NCBI RefSeq assembly: GCF_024733555.1 | Contig: NZ_JANIOF010000001.1 | Location: 2,228,777 to 2,292,776, forward strand | Origin: Paenibacillus sp. SC116 | Lineage (GTDB): Bacteria > Bacillota > Bacilli > Paenibacillales > Paenibacillaceae | DNA length: 64,000 bases | Reading direction: 5' to 3' | Part shown: positions 8,946 through 17,867 of the stretch, in pieces | Layout of the letters: each line of letters begins with the position of its first letter | Numbering within the stretch: the stretch's first letter is position 1 | Notes under the pieces: generated by a model | What the model was told of the DNA's origin: nothing | The model's input: the letters and a program-made list of their open reading frames with translations, nothing else | Databases searched by the model: none | Made by a program: the position numbers and the translations under genes

Positions 8946-10028
8946 TTAATGTTTATGACCGCTGTGATCGTGCCCATGATCCTGTTCATGTTTTTGATCG
9001 CTCTGATCGTGCCCGTGACCATGTTCACTTTGATTGTGTTCGTGATCATGGCTATGACCACTATGATCGTGATCATGCTGCTCTCCCGATTGCGGTCCAA
9101 CCTCACATATTAGCTCACCATGTTGAACCGAAGCATCTTCAATTTGCACAGTTGCATGAGCAATCTCGTACTTTTCCTTCAAAAGCTTTAACGCCTTATT
9201 TAAGATAGGGTAACTGTTCGTTCCTTCTTTAACCTTTAAATGACAGCTTAATACGTCGAAGCCTGAAGTCACCGTCCAAATATGAAGATCATGAACATCG
9301 ATTACATCTGGAATGCTCGCCAACGTCTGACGTACTTCCGCTGCATCTAAGCGTGAAGGAGTTCCTTCCATCAGTACGTTAACCGAATCTCTCGTAACAC
9401 GCCATGCACTTATAATAATAAGCACAGCTACGATAATACTAATGATCGGGTCCGCTACATACCATTCGAACTTCCACATAATGAACCCAGCGATGATCGC
9501 ACCAATCGAACCGAGCATATCACCGAGTACATGCAAATAGGCACTGCGCATATTCAAGTTATTTTTAATATCGCCTCTCATGAGTACATAAGCGGCTGCA
9601 ATGTTAGCCAATAAGCCCGCAAACGCAATGCCCATCATCGACAAGCTCGCAACTTCCTGCGGATTTACAAGTCGTTCATAAGCTTCCCACAGAATGACAC
9701 CAGAGATAACAACAAGTGTAAGACCATTTATGAATGCAGCTAATATTTCAAATCTGTAAAATCCGTAAGTCTTCTTCGGTGAAGGCTTCTTTGCTGCAAA
9801 AATCATGGCAATTAAACTGAGCAGCAACGACGATGCATCGCTTAACATATGCCCTGCATCAGACAATAACGCAAGGCTATTCGTGATTACGCCCCCTACC
9901 ACTTCAACGATGAGGAAGACGAAAATAATAATTAATGACCAGAGCAGCGCTTTCTTATTCGCGCCTCGTCCATGTGAATGCCCGTGATCGTGTCCATGAC
10001 CGTGGCTGTGTCCGTGATGCATGCCCAT
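8946..10028 (-). CDS. czcD: Cation diffusion facilitator, zinc-type exporter with His-rich tails
   Basis: Membrane antiporter exporting Zn(II) (perhaps Co/Cd) from the cytoplasm, 360 aa. Six helices are visible, with the metal-site motifs HMLSD in SDAGHMLSDASSLL (helix 2) and HVLGD (helix 5). The cytoplasmic C-terminal domain has DVHDLHIWTV. The N-terminus is His-rich (nine His in the first 20 or so residues), and the C-terminus ends in about 43 residues with 16 His and many Asp, likely a metal buffer or sensor. The start at 10028 follows AAAGGGG; an in-frame codon at 10073 would precede this RBS. An ArsR/CzrA-like operator covers the -35 box. The symbol is given by family; the metal is inferred. 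Confidence 0.92.
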   Translation of the reverse strand: MGMHHGHSHGHGHDHGHSHGRGANKKALLWSLIIIFVFLIVEVVGGVITNSLALLSDAGHMLSDASSLLLSLIAMIFAAKKPSPKKTYGFYRFEILAAFINGLTLVVISGVILWEAYERLVNPQEVASLSMMGIAFAGLLANIAAAYVLMRGDIKNNLNMRSAYLHVLGDMLGSIGAIIAGFIMWKFEWYVADPIISIIVAVLIIISAWRVTRDSVNVLMEGTPSRLDAAEVRQTLASIPDVIDVHDLHIWTVTSGFDVLSCHLKVKEGTNSYPILNKALKLLKEKYEIAHATVQIEDASVQHGELICEVGPQSGEQHDHDHSGHSHDHEHNQSEHGHGHDQSDQKHEQDHGHDHSGHKH

Positions 10029-10073
10029 AATAAGTTCCCCTTTCGTTCCATAACATTTCCTTTTGTTAACCAC

Positions 10074-10116
10074 ATTATACCGTTTATCATTACAACATTC
10101 AAGTGATTGTTTGAAT
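10074..10116 (-). promoter_or_regulatory. czcD promoter with overlapping ArsR/CzrA-type inverted repeat
   Basis: On the minus strand -35 TTGAAT (10097-10102), 17 bp, -10 TATAAT (10074-10079). The -35 is one arm of a perfect inverted repeat ATTCAA-N8-TTGAAT (10097-10116), close to the TGAA-type sites bound by zinc-sensing ArsR/SmtB repressors such as CzrA. The repressor gene is not in the window. Confidence 0.6.
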
Positions 10117-10207
10117 ATTTAGTTGAAAAGTCATATTTCACCCATAGTTAACCGCTCCCGATAATCTTTAATCCTAAATCTTTAATCTTCTGTACCATGT
10201 ACCAGCA

Positions 10208-10235
10208 AAAAGACCGTCACTTATCGTAACGGTCA
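10208..10235 (-). terminator. Terminator between the UPF0316 gene and czcD
   Basis: On the minus strand GACCGTTAC...GTGACGGTC is followed by TTTTT. Confidence 0.8.
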
Positions 10236-10386
10236 GATTGTTAAGAAACCCTATCATTTTAAAAGGTTGTATCGTTCACAATTCCTTTATGTCTAACTAC
10301 ATTGCAAGCCTACTCAGATGCAGGAATTTAACCCGAACAACATTTTAAGTATAAGCCGAATTGATAAGCGGAGAGTGATTCTCCGC

Positions 10387-10902
10387 TTATCTTCGCGTAC
10401 TCTTCGTCCAGAAGCCACCGTGTAACTGCGTCGGTTCATACGTTACAATAAACGCCTTAGGTTCTATTTCCAATATCGACTGGTACAGCTTCTTTTGATT
10501 TTTTCGTTTTGCCAGCACTTCATACATCATACGATCCCCATCACGGCCATGCCCGATCCAAGTTGTTACGCCATAACCGGAATCACGAAGTTTGTTCGCT
10601 AATTGAGTCTCTGGATCGTTCAAGATTATGCGCAAAGTCACATAGCCAAGCGCTATCTTTTCTTCTATCCATGTACCAACAAGTACACCAAGACCATAAC
10701 CTACCGCATAGACGATCAAACTAATTGGCTGATCCAAATATTGCAGCACCATATTAAGCCCCAATACATAAATTGTAATCTCAATACAACTTATGCCTGC
10801 TGCATAATATCTTTGGTTCTTCAACGTCAAAATCATTCGCAGCGTGAAGAATGTGACATACACAATTTGGATGACAAATATGGAAATAAGTATTTCAAAC
10901 AT
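10387..10902 (-). CDS. UPF0316 membrane protein (DUF5698 plus DUF2179)
   Basis: 171 aa. Three N-terminal helices (about 1-80) correspond to the DUF5698 part. The soluble C-terminus (about 85-160) matches the DUF2179 pattern: YGVTTWIGHGRDGDRMMYEVLAKRKN followed by PKAFIVTYEPTQLHGGFW. Function is unknown; the soluble part resembles a small ligand-binding domain. The start at 10902 has ACAGGAG about 11 bp upstream; a TTG seven codons earlier has no RBS. A perfect hairpin at 10363-10391 overlaps its 3' end, and the T-tailed terminator is at 10208-10235. Confidence 0.85.
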   Translation of the reverse strand: MFEILISIFVIQIVYVTFFTLRMILTLKNQRYYAAGISCIEITIYVLGLNMVLQYLDQPISLIVYAVGYGLGVLVGTWIEEKIALGYVTLRIILNDPETQLANKLRDSGYGVTTWIGHGRDGDRMMYEVLAKRKNQKKLYQSILEIEPKAFIVTYEPTQLHGGFWTKSTRR

Positions 10903-11147
10903 AAATCTGTTCGCTCCTGTCAATAATCACTACTGTTCGCTACATTACCCCGCTTGATTGTTTTCTAACCTTGTAAAATAAGGAAACCAAGAACTGTTGC
11001 AAATAATGAGGTCAAAGCTACAGTCAATCAGGAGCAACCATCGCCTATCTATGAATCTTTAATTTATCTTTATCTTTGCACTACAAATCTTTATTCTCTA
11101 ATTTCTTATACTCTATGCAGTACTACGACCAAACATTAAGCAGCTCT

Positions 11148-12017
11148 TTACTGCATCAATGAATATAAATTAGCTAACCATTTTACACCGATAACAAGAA
11201 GCATCAACCCGATCGATACAGTCAGTTCACCCATAGCACCGTAAATATCTCCTGATAACCCACCGATCCGTCGTTTGACTACACAAGCAATCCAATGCGT
11301 CACAACGAGCTGGAGAATAATAAGCACGATCCCCCCGAAAATTCCCCATAACCAAAAATCATGCGATGAAATTGCTAGGATAGATGGAGGTTCATAGGAA
11401 CCTATGGAAGCGATCATAGCGGTACCAAGCATACATAAGCCGATTAAAACGAGCATGACGATTCCAGAAACAAGCAAATGCTTACGGTTGGTCCCCATAA
11501 AATAACGACCTAAGCCCGATTCTGCTTCTGTATGCGGATAGACAACGATCGCCCATACCATAACATAACGGCTTATTATAAATGGCAGCACAACAAGAGG
11601 ACTCCAACTCTCCATTTCCAATAGAGCACCAATAAATGACCACTGCAGCAGGAGAACAAGAACACAAGCAAGCACGCCCATCGCACCTACCCGACTGTCC
11701 TTCATAATTTCGATGACTCTGTCACGATCACGGTTGCTTAATAAACCATCCGCTGTATCCATCAGTCCATCCATATGCAGACCACCCGACAGCACTACTG
11801 CAAAAAACACGAGTAAAGCGGCGGCTGGATATGCGGGTAATATTAGCTGGAGACCAACGCCTGCCAGCCATATGCACAGTCCGATTGCAGCGCCTGCCAA
11901 TGGAAACCAGATCGTACTCAGCTTCAGCACTTCAGGCGTGAATGGGACTTGCTTGCGAATAGGAATGCGCGTCAAAAATTGCAGTGCTGCGATGGCGCTA
12001 TAAAAATGATTTTTCAT
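11148..12017 (-). CDS. cobS: Adenosylcobinamide-GDP ribazoletransferase (cobalamin synthase)
   Basis: Integral membrane enzyme joining adenosylcobinamide-GDP to alpha-ribazole (phosphate), the last assembly step of the cobalamin nucleotide loop. 289 aa, with an N-terminal FLTRIPI segment, the acidic motif GGLHMDGLMDTADGLLS then the conserved EIMKDSRVGAMG, and about six hydrophobic helices. It is the last gene of btuFCD-cobTUS; its ATG overlaps the cobU stop (ATGA). Confidence 0.95.
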   Translation of the reverse strand: MKNHFYSAIAALQFLTRIPIRKQVPFTPEVLKLSTIWFPLAGAAIGLCIWLAGVGLQLILPAYPAAALLVFFAVVLSGGLHMDGLMDTADGLLSNRDRDRVIEIMKDSRVGAMGVLACVLVLLLQWSFIGALLEMESWSPLVVLPFIISRYVMVWAIVVYPHTEAESGLGRYFMGTNRKHLLVSGIVMLVLIGLCMLGTAMIASIGSYEPPSILAISSHDFWLWGIFGGIVLIILQLVVTHWIACVVKRRIGGLSGDIYGAMGELTVSIGLMLLVIGVKWLANLYSLMQ

Positions 12018-12580
12018 AGCTGGACCATCCTACTCTTCAACTCAATCGGGATCCCAGCTGTCACAAGGTACACTTCGTCAGCTAATGCTGCCATACGCTG
12101 ATTCAACCTACCCGCATGATCGCGAAATGTTCGTCCGAGTTCGTAAGCAGGCACCACACCACTGCCTACTTCATTTGTAACAAGAATGACTGTCCCTCTG
12201 CTGCCAAATGACTTAACAGCCTCTTCTAATTGATCGATTCGATCAGCTAACAATTGTTCTGCGTCTGGCTGCTGCTCAACTGCCAACAACTCATTCGACA
12301 ACCAAATCGTGAGGCAATCAACCAGCACATAATGAGACGTTTCTTGTTGCAACTGCTCTGGCAACTCTAGCGGACATTCTTTACCCTTCCATGCGAAGCC
12401 GCTTTTTTCACGATCCTGTTGGTGCCTAATTATGCGATCTTTCATCTCCTGATCAAATGGCTGCGCAGTGGCGTAGTAGGAACTGCCCTCTGGAGCTAAC
12501 TTCATCATATATTTCTCAGCAAAGGTACTCTTGCCGCTGCGAGCACCGCCTGTTACGAGGATGATGCGATGATTACTCAT
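12014..12580 (-). CDS. cobU: Bifunctional adenosylcobinamide kinase / adenosylcobinamide-phosphate guanylyltransferase
   Basis: Activates adenosylcobinamide to its GDP form in the cytoplasm. 188 aa. P-loop VTGGARSGKSTFAE near the N-terminus, the guanylylated histidine in IRHQQDRE, and the family motif VTNEVGSGVVPAYELGRTFRD. ATGA overlaps with cobT upstream and cobS downstream imply translational coupling. Confidence 0.96.
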   Translation of the reverse strand: MSNHRIILVTGGARSGKSTFAEKYMMKLAPEGSSYYATAQPFDQEMKDRIIRHQQDREKSGFAWKGKECPLELPEQLQQETSHYVLVDCLTIWLSNELLAVEQQPDAEQLLADRIDQLEEAVKSFGSRGTVILVTNEVGSGVVPAYELGRTFRDHAGRLNQRMAALADEVYLVTAGIPIELKSRMVQL

Positions 12581-13629
12581 GCTTCTTTCCCCGATACACC
12601 CGCCTGAGCGAATGTAGCCATCTCACGCATAATCGAGCAGGCAGCATCAATCAATGGAAAGGCAAGCACAGCCCCCGTTCCTTCACCCAGTCGCATGTTT
12701 AAATGCAGGACAGGCTGCAATCCCAATTCTCGAAGAACTGCCTGATGCCCTCTTTCCTCTGACAAATGAGAGCTTATCAAATAAGGAAGGACCTCAGGAA
12801 CAAGTCGAACAGCCGCAAGCGCAGCTACGCTCGAAATAAACCCATCTATGACTACTGGAACACCATGCTTCGCTGCCCCGATAATAATACCAACCAAGCC
12901 ACCAATCTCAAGCCCGCCCACTTTAGCGAGCACATCCATAGCATCATTCGGATCTGGGGCATTTACATTCAACGCTTGGCGCACAACGTCACATTTATGC
13001 TTCCACAACTCGTCCCCAATTCCAGTCCCTCTGCCAACCGTTTCTTCAGGCTCCAAGCCTGTAAAGGCACATAACATAGCTGAGCTCGCCGTCGTATTGC
13101 CGATCCCCATTTCCCCAGTAGCAATCAGTCGATAGCCTTCACCAACTAGCTGCTCTGCAATCTCCATTCCTACACGGACCGCTTCTTCTGCTTCCTTGCG
13201 GCTCATTGCTGCTTCTTTTGCCATATTTGCTGTACCTCGCTTTACCTTACGGGACAACAATTTGGGATGATCCAAATCAGCATTTACACCAATATCAACA
13301 CAATACACATCAGCACCAGCTTGTCTTGCAAGTACATTAACGGCGGCGCCTCCATGAACAAAGTTCATAACCATTTGTGGGGTTACTTCAGCAGGAAAAG
13401 CACTTACCCCCTCTGCACATACGCCGTGATCACCCGCCATGACGATGACAGCGCGTTTATCGAGATGAGGAATTAACTGTCCAGATATCGCAGCAAGCTG
13501 CAATGACAGATGTTCTAACACCCCGAGACTTCCTTGCGGTTTCGTCAATTGATTCTGATGATTAATTGCCGCTTGACGCGCTTCTTCATTCAGTTTTGGA
13601 ATAGCTGGAATCCAATTTGTTTGTACCAT
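12577..13629 (-). CDS. cobT: Nicotinate-nucleotide--dimethylbenzimidazole phosphoribosyltransferase
   Basis: Makes alpha-ribazole 5'-phosphate, the lower ligand precursor of cobalamin. 350 aa, the standard length. Motifs are QLTKPQGSLGVLE, VMAGDHGVCAEGVSAFP, GEMGIGNTTASSAM, DGFISSVAAL, and the C-terminal LNMRLGEGTGAVLAFPLID with the catalytic glutamate. The start ATG at 13629 is 7 bp after AGGTGG; an ATG at 13635 is too close to that RBS. No dimethylbenzimidazole synthesis gene is in the window, so the base must be made elsewhere or imported. Confidence 0.96.
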   Translation of the reverse strand: MVQTNWIPAIPKLNEEARQAAINHQNQLTKPQGSLGVLEHLSLQLAAISGQLIPHLDKRAVIVMAGDHGVCAEGVSAFPAEVTPQMVMNFVHGGAAVNVLARQAGADVYCVDIGVNADLDHPKLLSRKVKRGTANMAKEAAMSRKEAEEAVRVGMEIAEQLVGEGYRLIATGEMGIGNTTASSAMLCAFTGLEPEETVGRGTGIGDELWKHKCDVVRQALNVNAPDPNDAMDVLAKVGGLEIGGLVGIIIGAAKHGVPVVIDGFISSVAALAAVRLVPEVLPYLISSHLSEERGHQAVLRELGLQPVLHLNMRLGEGTGAVLAFPLIDAACSIMREMATFAQAGVSGKEA

Positions 13630-13724
13630 ATTCATTCCACCTCAATAGCTTCTTTGTTGATTTCTCTATAACATGATGTTGACCGTGATCAATGAATAAT
13701 GTAATGACCATACTTGCCAACACG

Positions 13725-14591
13725 CTATTTAACCTTCTTATATACCTCTTCTGGGCACAACAGCACTTGCGGACGATTCACTCTCGGATGATCGACAATT
13801 TCAGCATGAACATGAAACACCTGCTCAAAGCATTCTCGCGTGATCATCTCAGCCGCACTTCCTTGCCCGTGTATAATTCCATCATTCAGCACTGCAATTC
13901 GGTCGCAGTAAAGCGCAGCCAAATTAAGATCATGAAGCACAGAAACCACCGTCAAACCGCAATCTTGCTGCCAATCGCGAATAATGTCCATAAACTGCAT
14001 TTGATAATGGATATCGAGATAGGTTGTAGGTTCATCGAGCAAAATAATGCTTGGCGATTGCGCCATTAACTTTGCCAATGCGACACGCTGGCGCTGACCA
14101 CCACTTAAGCGGTCGATCCGGCGATCTGCCAACTGTTCCAACTGCAGCCGTTCCATAATATGATCAATAAACGGACCACTATCCTCATTTTCCGTCCCCC
14201 ACCATGATTGATAAGGGAAGCGCCCCATTTCGACAACTTCACGAACCGTGTAATGCAAGGGAGGTATCGTTTCTTGTTGCAATACTGCCATTAACCGCGA
14301 TAGCTCCTTCCGTTTATACGACCCTAATGGACGGCTATATAATTGTACCTGACCGGCTGATGGCTGCTCAGCACGAGATAGTATGGATAGCAATGTCGAT
14401 TTCCCACTACCATTGGGACCAATGATTCCTAGCCATTCACCCTTGTGTATTTCCAGGGAAATATCCTGTAACACAGGTTGCTTACTATAACCATGCGATA
14501 TAGCCTGCGCGGATAGAATGACCTCACCTTGAAGGGCTGGTTGAGCATCGGCCATCTGAACAAAATGGTTCATGCTTTTTTGCTCTGTCAT
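13725..14591 (-). CDS. btuD: Cobalamin/corrinoid ABC transporter ATP-binding protein
   Basis: Cytoplasmic ATPase of the FecCD/BtuCD-type importer, 288 aa. Walker A is GPNGSGKSTLLS, the signature LSGGQRQRVALAKLM, Walker B IILLDEPTTYLD, and the H-loop VSVLHDLNLAALYCD. The start at 14591 stands 7 bp after AGGAGG; an ATG at 14597 overlapping the btuC stop is too close to the RBS. Iron-siderophore ATPases look alike, so the corrinoid assignment rests on the neighbouring cobTUS and the BtuF-like binding protein. Confidence 0.9.
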   Translation of the reverse strand: MTEQKSMNHFVQMADAQPALQGEVILSAQAISHGYSKQPVLQDISLEIHKGEWLGIIGPNGSGKSTLLSILSRAEQPSAGQVQLYSRPLGSYKRKELSRLMAVLQQETIPPLHYTVREVVEMGRFPYQSWWGTENEDSGPFIDHIMERLQLEQLADRRIDRLSGGQRQRVALAKLMAQSPSIILLDEPTTYLDIHYQMQFMDIIRDWQQDCGLTVVSVLHDLNLAALYCDRIAVLNDGIIHGQGSAAEMITRECFEQVFHVHAEIVDHPRVNRPQVLLCPEEVYKKVK

Positions 14592-14593
14592 TG

Positions 14594-15667
14594 TCATCCC
14601 TCCTGAGACTTACGCTTGTTGCGAATAAGTAAAAAGGCGAAAAATGGCGCTCCAAGGAATGATGTAACGACGCCCAATGGAATTTCTGTCGGAGCAAGCA
14701 ATGTACGCGCGATTGTGTCTGCCCACAGCACATATAATGCACCACCTATGGCAGACATCGGAATCAAAAGTCGATAGTCTGCTCCAAAAATCAATCTAAG
14801 CAAATGTGGAACGACGAGTCCTACAAATCCGATTACACCAGCGACAGAAACTGCAGCTGCTGCAACAAAGGTCGCTGTTAATAAAACAATCCATTTCGTA
14901 CGTTCAACATGTAGTCCCATATGTGCTGCTTGACGTTCTCCCAATGCAAGCATATTGAGTGAACGTGAATAGGCAATAAGCACAATCAACCCTCCGACAA
15001 AATACGGAAGCAATATGCCTGCATACGACCAGCCTCGCATCGCCAAGCTGCCCATTGTCCAGAACAATATTTCATTAATCCCGTCTTGGGACATAGCAAC
15101 CAAAAAAGATACAATCGCTCCAAGAAAAGATTGCATAACCACTCCAGATAAAATAAGCGTCTGGATCGGCAGCTTACCATTCTCTCTTGCCATTCTTAAT
15201 ACAATAAACAAAGCCATAATCGCCGTAATAAAAGCCGTAACTGGAATCGTCCATTGCCCCAAAAAAGCATATTGCAGCCCAAAATAAATAAGTAACGCGG
15301 CCCCTACAGAAGCACCCGAAGATATACCAAGCGTATATGGATCGGCTAACGGATTGCGTAGCACACCTTGGAAAGCAGCACCCGACACACCGAGCGCACC
15401 GCCTACTAGCAACGCCATAATGACTCGCGGCAAGCGAACATGAATCATAATTTGTGCTGAGGAAGGGTCCCATGTAACAGGAATGTAGTCACCTACCCAT
15501 GGCAACTGGTGTAACAAGATACGGACGATATCTCCAACTGGCAAATCCACAGATCCAACCGCTAAACATATCACAATCGACAAGAGGAGCAGCGAAATCC
15601 CCGCTGCTCCTGCTCCAATACCCCTGTGCTTATTCATTCGTGCATGTTGTTGAGTAAAAGTTGTCAT
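14594..15667 (-). CDS. btuC: Cobalamin/corrinoid ABC transporter permease (FecCD family)
   Basis: Inner-membrane permease, 357 aa, with about ten hydrophobic helices. Family marks are RLPRVIMALLVGGALGVSGAAFQGVLRNPLADPYTLGISSGAS near residues 75-120, split here only by helix boundaries, and GVIGFVGLVVPHLLRLIFGADYR near 290, the ATPase-coupling region. It lies between btuF and btuD with short spacing. Confidence 0.92.
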   Translation of the reverse strand: MTTFTQQHARMNKHRGIGAGAAGISLLLLSIVICLAVGSVDLPVGDIVRILLHQLPWVGDYIPVTWDPSSAQIMIHVRLPRVIMALLVGGALGVSGAAFQGVLRNPLADPYTLGISSGASVGAALLIYFGLQYAFLGQWTIPVTAFITAIMALFIVLRMARENGKLPIQTLILSGVVMQSFLGAIVSFLVAMSQDGINEILFWTMGSLAMRGWSYAGILLPYFVGGLIVLIAYSRSLNMLALGERQAAHMGLHVERTKWIVLLTATFVAAAAVSVAGVIGFVGLVVPHLLRLIFGADYRLLIPMSAIGGALYVLWADTIARTLLAPTEIPLGVVTSFLGAPFFAFLLIRNKRKSQEG

Positions 15668-15684
15668 TCGTCTGTCATCCCAAC

Positions 15685-16677
15685 TTATTTTACTTGATCC
15701 GGATGGATCGCTTTAGCAATTGATTGCAGCGCATCAGCCAATCTTGGACCCGGTCGGCTAATCGTGTCATCTTCGATACCGATCAACTGATTATTTTTCA
15801 GCGCATTCATCTCACTCCAGCCTTTGCGCTCGCGGATAATCGTTTCAAGTGGCTTATTTGTTTCGAAATCTTGCATGCCTTTTGCATATAAAATGACGTC
15901 AGGATTTTTCTGAATGATCGTCTCTTCGTTAATTTGGAACCAGCCCGTCTGATCAGCAGCTACGTTTACACCGCCAGCGATTTCGAGCAATTCATGCATA
16001 TACTCGCCACTTCCTACTGTCCAGCCAGGAGAGAACTCCATGTATACGTTCTTCTTAGGCGCGTCTTTCACGCTAGCTTGTACATCTTCACGAACTTTCT
16101 TCATATGATCGGTTACTTTTTTTGCATCCGCTTGGCGGTCCGTAATAAGTCCGTATGTCTCAACACTGTTGATCACATCATCGTATGATTTAGCATTCAA
16201 CTTGAATGCACGAATCCCCATATCTCGGAATTTGTTAACCGTCTCATCCTTTATCGTAAATCCTGTAAACAAAACATCAGGCTTCGCAGCAATAACTGCT
16301 TCTACATTGGGCTCCAATCCCCCCATTTTAGGCTTCGTTGCAGCAGCCGCGGGATAATCATCATGATCGGATACGCCAACGATCTCTTTATCTAACCCAA
16401 TCGCAAATAGCATTTCCGTATCTGCTGGAGAAATAGAGACAATACGTTCAGGCGCCTTCTCAAATGTGAATTCGTGGCCTGTCGCATCTTTAATTTTCAG
16501 AGGATAGGTTGTCTTCAATTGTTGGTCAGTAGGCTTCGACTCCGGAGCTGGCTTCTCAACTTGACCTTGCGTCTCAGCTGGCTTCGCCGTATTTGCTCCA
16601 CCGCAAGCCATAACTGTTAACGATAGAGCCGTAATAGTTAGTACACTAAGTATGCGTTTCCAATTTCCAAGCTTCAT
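15685..16677 (-). CDS. btuF: Corrinoid-binding lipoprotein of the BtuF type
   Basis: Extracellular lipid-anchored substrate-binding protein, 330 aa. The signal peptide ends in lipobox LTVMAC at about residue 25. A low-complexity Pro/Glu/Lys linker follows, then a periplasmic-binding-protein III fold: RIVSISPADTEMLFAIGL, the EFSPGWTVGSGEYMHELLEI segment typical of BtuF, and a final IAKAIHPDQVK. The RBS is AAGGAGAG, 10 bp before the ATG. It is the first gene of btuFCD-cobTUS. No cobalamin riboswitch was found upstream. Confidence 0.9.
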   Translation of the reverse strand: MKLGNWKRILSVLTITALSLTVMACGGANTAKPAETQGQVEKPAPESKPTDQQLKTTYPLKIKDATGHEFTFEKAPERIVSISPADTEMLFAIGLDKEIVGVSDHDDYPAAAATKPKMGGLEPNVEAVIAAKPDVLFTGFTIKDETVNKFRDMGIRAFKLNAKSYDDVINSVETYGLITDRQADAKKVTDHMKKVREDVQASVKDAPKKNVYMEFSPGWTVGSGEYMHELLEIAGGVNVAADQTGWFQINEETIIQKNPDVILYAKGMQDFETNKPLETIIRERKGWSEMNALKNNQLIGIEDDTISRPGPRLADALQSIAKAIHPDQVK

Positions 16678-17310
16678 AACCGGTTTCTCTCCTTATTTAC
16701 CATGCAATGTAGTCATTCCGTCGTCTCAAGATGCAATATATACACGACCGCAATCGTTTCGACTCTTATATTGTAAATGAAAATTTCAAACCTATGCAAC
16801 TTTCATCTTACTTGAACACAAGTTTGATTATAGTAAGCAGCTTTACTGATGACAAGGAAAATGATCATATCGCTAGTCATTTTTCCAATTTATAATAGAT
16901 AAGCAGCAAAAAACCTCGCTGTCTCCTTCACATTATCGCTACTGAGACATGTATCCAGCCAAATTTGTCTAAGCCTAGGTATCCATGCAACCTTCTACAA
17001 CGAACGCCGTCCATATAACGAAAGGGGAGCTTATATCGAATAAAGAGACTTGTACTTCTCCATCACGTTTGCATACCCTCTAGAAAACGAACATATATCT
17101 AAGACGCAGTAAAATACAGTACGTTACCCGACCGCCTACACATCATTCATTTCATCTTCTCATCTAAGCCAACAAAGATTTTCAAGCCATCCTCATAAAA
17201 GCGCTCACTATAACAACTCTGTTAAATGTTGTATAATAATTAGACTTTCTTTTATTCTGTTATTCATCTACTTATTATTAAGTCACCACCCATTAAAGGA
17301 GGAGCCAACT
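16678..17310. other. Divergent intergenic region upstream of btuF
   Basis: 633 bp without a supportable gene. A hairpin of GGAAAATGA (16856-16864) with TCATTTTTCC (16877-16886) is visible. A TATAAT at 17232-17237 may serve the plus-strand gene at 17311. I searched both strands for the conserved B12-box of cobalamin riboswitches and saw none. Confidence 0.5.
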
Positions 17311-17799
17311 ATGCCGGTGCAGTACAAGACAGCTTGGGCTTCACTAAGCGCCGCCATTCTCGTTACAGCCTATTATTCTTGGAATCTTCTTACCCTCAAA
17401 GGGAATATAACGCTGCATAGTTCAGAAATGATGTCGTTAGCACGCAATGTATTCGGATTCACAATCATTATCCAAATGCTAATCATATTCATCCATTTCG
17501 TTTCCAAAGACGAGCCCGAACTCAAGGAGCAAGCTCGCCATATATCTCTTCGTTCGGGACGTGTTGCCCTCTTATTCTTAATTGTTGCTGTTGCATCCTG
17601 TGCCGCTTATCTCATCTATGTTGCAGATACACGCTCCTTGCTGCTCTCACCGCTAATTAGCGCGCATTTGCTCGTTAGTGTGCTGCTCGCAGCTTGGATA
17701 TTAAGATACACCTCTGAGCTATGGATGTATCATCGTGCGCGGCGATTAGCTGAGCAAACGCCATCTTCACCGAACGATCCGAATCACCTTCTATCGTAA
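17311..17799 (+). CDS. Small four-helix membrane protein of unknown function
   Basis: 162 aa, not recognised. Four hydrophobic segments are visible at about 8-28, 46-66, 88-110 and 118-140, with a charged loop (SKDEPELKEQARHISLR) between the second and third and a basic, Ser/Pro-rich tail. The RBS AAAGGAGGAG lies 8 bp before the ATG. It is monocistronic, facing the nitroreductase across a shared terminator. Confidence 0.8.
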   Translation: MPVQYKTAWASLSAAILVTAYYSWNLLTLKGNITLHSSEMMSLARNVFGFTIIIQMLIIFIHFVSKDEPELKEQARHISLRSGRVALLFLIVAVASCAAYLIYVADTRSLLLSPLISAHLLVSVLLAAWILRYTSELWMYHRARRLAEQTPSSPNDPNHLLS

Positions 17800-17811
17800 A
17801 CCTAGCATATG

Positions 17812-17853
17812 AAAAAAAGTCCCTGCTCACCTCCTCCGGTGCCAGGGACTTTC
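17812..17853 (-). terminator. Terminator between convergent genes
   Basis: AAAGTCCCTG pairs with CAGGGACTTT around a CTCACCTCCTCCGGTG interior. The T-run (TTTTTTTC) is on the minus strand, so it mainly ends the nitroreductase transcript, but the stem could serve both. Confidence 0.88.
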
Positions 17854-17867
17854 ACATTTATTATCAA

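Noticed and set aside
8922-9113. Forward Met/Val/Ile-rich frame
   Set aside because: Antisense of the His-rich tail codons of the CDF gene; no RBS.
16678-17310. Cobalamin riboswitch upstream of btuF
   Set aside because: Looked for the B12-box and core on both strands and found none; not claimed.
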